From Oscillospiraceae bacterium (lineage in GTDB: Bacteria; Bacillota; Clostridia; Oscillospirales; Acutalibacteraceae): a stretch of 7,083 nucleotides of DNA. The translations under genes and the position numbers were made by a program. Shown here one piece after another: positions 6,413 to 7,083 of the stretch (positions are counted from its first letter, which is position 1; the number at the start of each line of letters is the position of its first letter). The stretch covers positions 1 to 7,083 of the forward strand of contig JAISRF010000089.1 of NCBI GenBank assembly GCA_031273775.1. Reading direction: 5' to 3'. Under the pieces are notes generated by a model. It was given only the letters and a program-made list of their open reading frames with translations. It was not told the DNA's origin and ran no database searches.

Positions 6413-6630
6413 TTCACTAAGATGGGTTCAAAAGACCCATAAGGCAGCTTCAAAAAGCCGCTTTAATATTCTATGCGCAAGTGGGGCTGTCCGTGCACGT
6501 CCGAGCCTCCGAACTGGTTTTATCGGAGCTTTGAGGAGATTTCGCCACGGGTTCAAAGAGTATTTCAAGTGAAACTTTTGAGTACATTGACCCGGTCGCA
6601 AGCGGTAACTCTTTAAAAAAACGCAAAAAA
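6413..6630. other. Hairpin-rich intergenic block, possible structured RNA
   Basis: No convincing protein gene lies here. Several inverted repeats follow each other: ATGGGT/ACCCAT (6422-6440); a ten-position stem 6441-6450/6455-6464 with a CAAA loop and one mismatch; CTCCGA/TCGGAG (6507-6512/6523-6528); and an extended stem closed by CGGGT/ACCCG (6548-6552/6590-6594) enclosing TCAAAG/CTTTTGA and TTTC/GAAA. Followed on the plus strand by the terminator hairpin at 6631-6652, the block could be a small RNA divergent from sigK, or the structured leader of sigK on the minus strand. No clear promoter for a plus-strand RNA was found, and the strand is undecided. Confidence 0.35.
6467..6494 (-). promoter_or_regulatory. 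Possible sigma-K/sigma-E-type promoter of sigK
   Basis: On the minus strand, CATAGAATA (6475-6467) fits the sigma-K -10 pattern CATAnnnTA and is close to the sigma-E -10; an AC (6494-6493) lies 17 bases upstream, as in sigma-K promoters. This would give a leader of about 60 bases for sigK and positive autoregulation as known in Bacillus. The -35 signal is only two bases, so the match could be chance. Confidence 0.35.
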
Positions 6631-6654
6631 AAATACGCCCTAAGGCGTATTTTT
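6625..6654 (-). terminator. Intrinsic terminator of the zinc-ribbon gene, possibly bidirectional
   Basis: A perfect nine-base-pair stem AAATACGCC/GGCGTATTT (6631-6639/6644-6652) with a four-base loop. On the minus strand it is followed by a long T-run, 15 bases after the zinc-ribbon stop codon. On the plus strand five T residues (6650-6654) close it, so it may also stop plus-strand transcription from the sigK side. Confidence 0.85.
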
Positions 6655-6666
6655 AAACCACAAATT

Positions 6667-6948
6667 CTATCTCTGGTTTGAAAAACAATCACTGCAATAA
6701 ACAGGGCGATCCTCTCTCGGCTGGAAAGGGACTTTACAACTCTTACCGCAGGAAGCGCAAACAGCGTCAAACATCTCGCGTTGCCCTCGACCGCCGTTTC
6801 TGTTGTTCTTTTGGATATCCCGACAGGCCTTGCACCTCTGGGGTTCGTTCGTGAATCCTTTTTCCTCGAAAAAGTCCTGTTCACTTGCCGTGAACACAAA
6901 TTCCTGCCCACAATCTTTACAGGTGATGGTTTTGTCTTGGTGAATCAA
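6667..6948 (-). CDS. Small double zinc-ribbon protein, function unknown
   Basis: A 93-residue protein with two four-cysteine sites. The first half (C10-x2-C13 and C39-x2-C42, with DKTITCKDCGQEFVFTASEQ) matches the probable zinc-ribbon domain found in many small Firmicutes proteins. The second half (C64-x2-C67 and C85-x2-C88, with VPFQPREDRPVYCSDCF) is the CxxC domain with a conserved PFxPRxxRPVYC core often attached to it. A Gly/Arg/Asn-rich linker (48-57) joins them. Both sites look able to bind zinc. Nucleic-acid binding is a fair guess from the basic linker, not shown. Translation starts at TTG (6948), with AGAGGT six bases ahead; this start places the domain at the usual distance from the N terminus. 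It is a single-gene unit between its own promoter and terminator. Confidence 0.82.
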   Translation of the reverse strand: MIHQDKTITCKDCGQEFVFTASEQDFFEEKGFTNEPQRCKACRDIQKNNRNGGRGQREMFDAVCASCGKSCKVPFQPREDRPVYCSDCFSNQR

Positions 6949-6999
6949 TACGATACCTCTTTAAATAAATTATACTTCACAATCGTTAAGTACTACCCC

Positions 7000-7027
7000 A
7001 TTATACATGAACCTGCGTCAAAGTCAA
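7000..7027 (-). promoter_or_regulatory. Sigma-A-type promoter of the zinc-ribbon gene
   Basis: On the minus strand, TTGACT (7027-7022), a 16-base spacer and a perfect TATAAT (7005-7000). Predicted start at about 6993, giving a leader of about 45 bases. A second TATAAT (6974-6969) lies nearer the gene without a good -35 box. Confidence 0.7.
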
Positions 7028-7083
7028 GCTTTTTATTTTTCGAATTATAATGGTCTAGCAAAACCAGACACAGAAATTGCAAT

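Noticed and set aside
6471..6911. Minus-strand frame of 146 codons overlapping the zinc-ribbon gene
   Set aside because: It lies in another frame of the zinc-ribbon gene, whose cysteine pattern is clearly real, and then reads through its terminator hairpin.
6781..7050. Plus-strand frame of 89 codons at the right end
   Set aside because: It is antisense to the zinc-ribbon gene and its promoter.
1..7083. CRISPR array, tRNA, rRNA or a phage-defence cluster
   Set aside because: No regularly spaced repeats, no tRNA-like cloverleaf or rRNA sequence, and no nuclease or toxin genes apart from AddA, a general repair protein.

Overview
The window looks like chromosomal DNA from an endospore-forming Clostridia member, most likely of the Oscillospiraceae/Ruminococcaceae kind. 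The reasons are a complete pro-sigma-K gene, a SpoVAE gene, a full-length AddA of the Firmicutes type, strong AGGAGG-type ribosome binding sites and sigma-A-like promoters, with fairly GC-rich genes and AT-rich gaps. The lineage is inferred from protein character only.

Layout. Positions 1-475 are the end of an IS66-family insertion element read on the minus strand. It has a GTAAGCGG-type terminus at 475, a truncated tnpA start, the last ~42 codons of tnpB joined directly behind it (an internal deletion), and the first 32 codons of the large transposase gene, which runs off the left edge. At 476-627 is a leader with a strong promoter. It drives addA (628-4302, plus), the helicase-nuclease subunit of the AddAB double-strand-break repair enzyme; its usual partner addB is not seen upstream. 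A promoter inside the 3' end of addA serves a gene for a stand-alone 2-oxoacid dehydrogenase E2-like acyltransferase domain (4344-5234, plus) that has Glu where the catalytic His should be.

That gene converges on spoVAE (5231-5587, minus) with overlapping stop codons. Upstream of spoVAE on the same strand is an uninterrupted sigK gene (5708-6397, minus) encoding the late mother-cell sigma factor with a hydrophobic pro-sequence. Next is a ~250-base interval with several hairpins but no convincing gene. It ends in a strong intrinsic terminator for a small double zinc-ribbon protein gene (6667-6948, minus), which has its own promoter at 7000-7027.

Functionally, the two sporulation genes sit side by side, but their known roles lie in different compartments: sigma-K in the mother cell, SpoVA in the forespore. 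The rest are unrelated housekeeping or uncharacterised single-gene units with their own promoters. The parts most worth a second look are the internally deleted IS66 copy beside addA, the E2-like protein lacking its catalytic His, the isolated spoVAE, and the structured intergenic block at 6413-6654.
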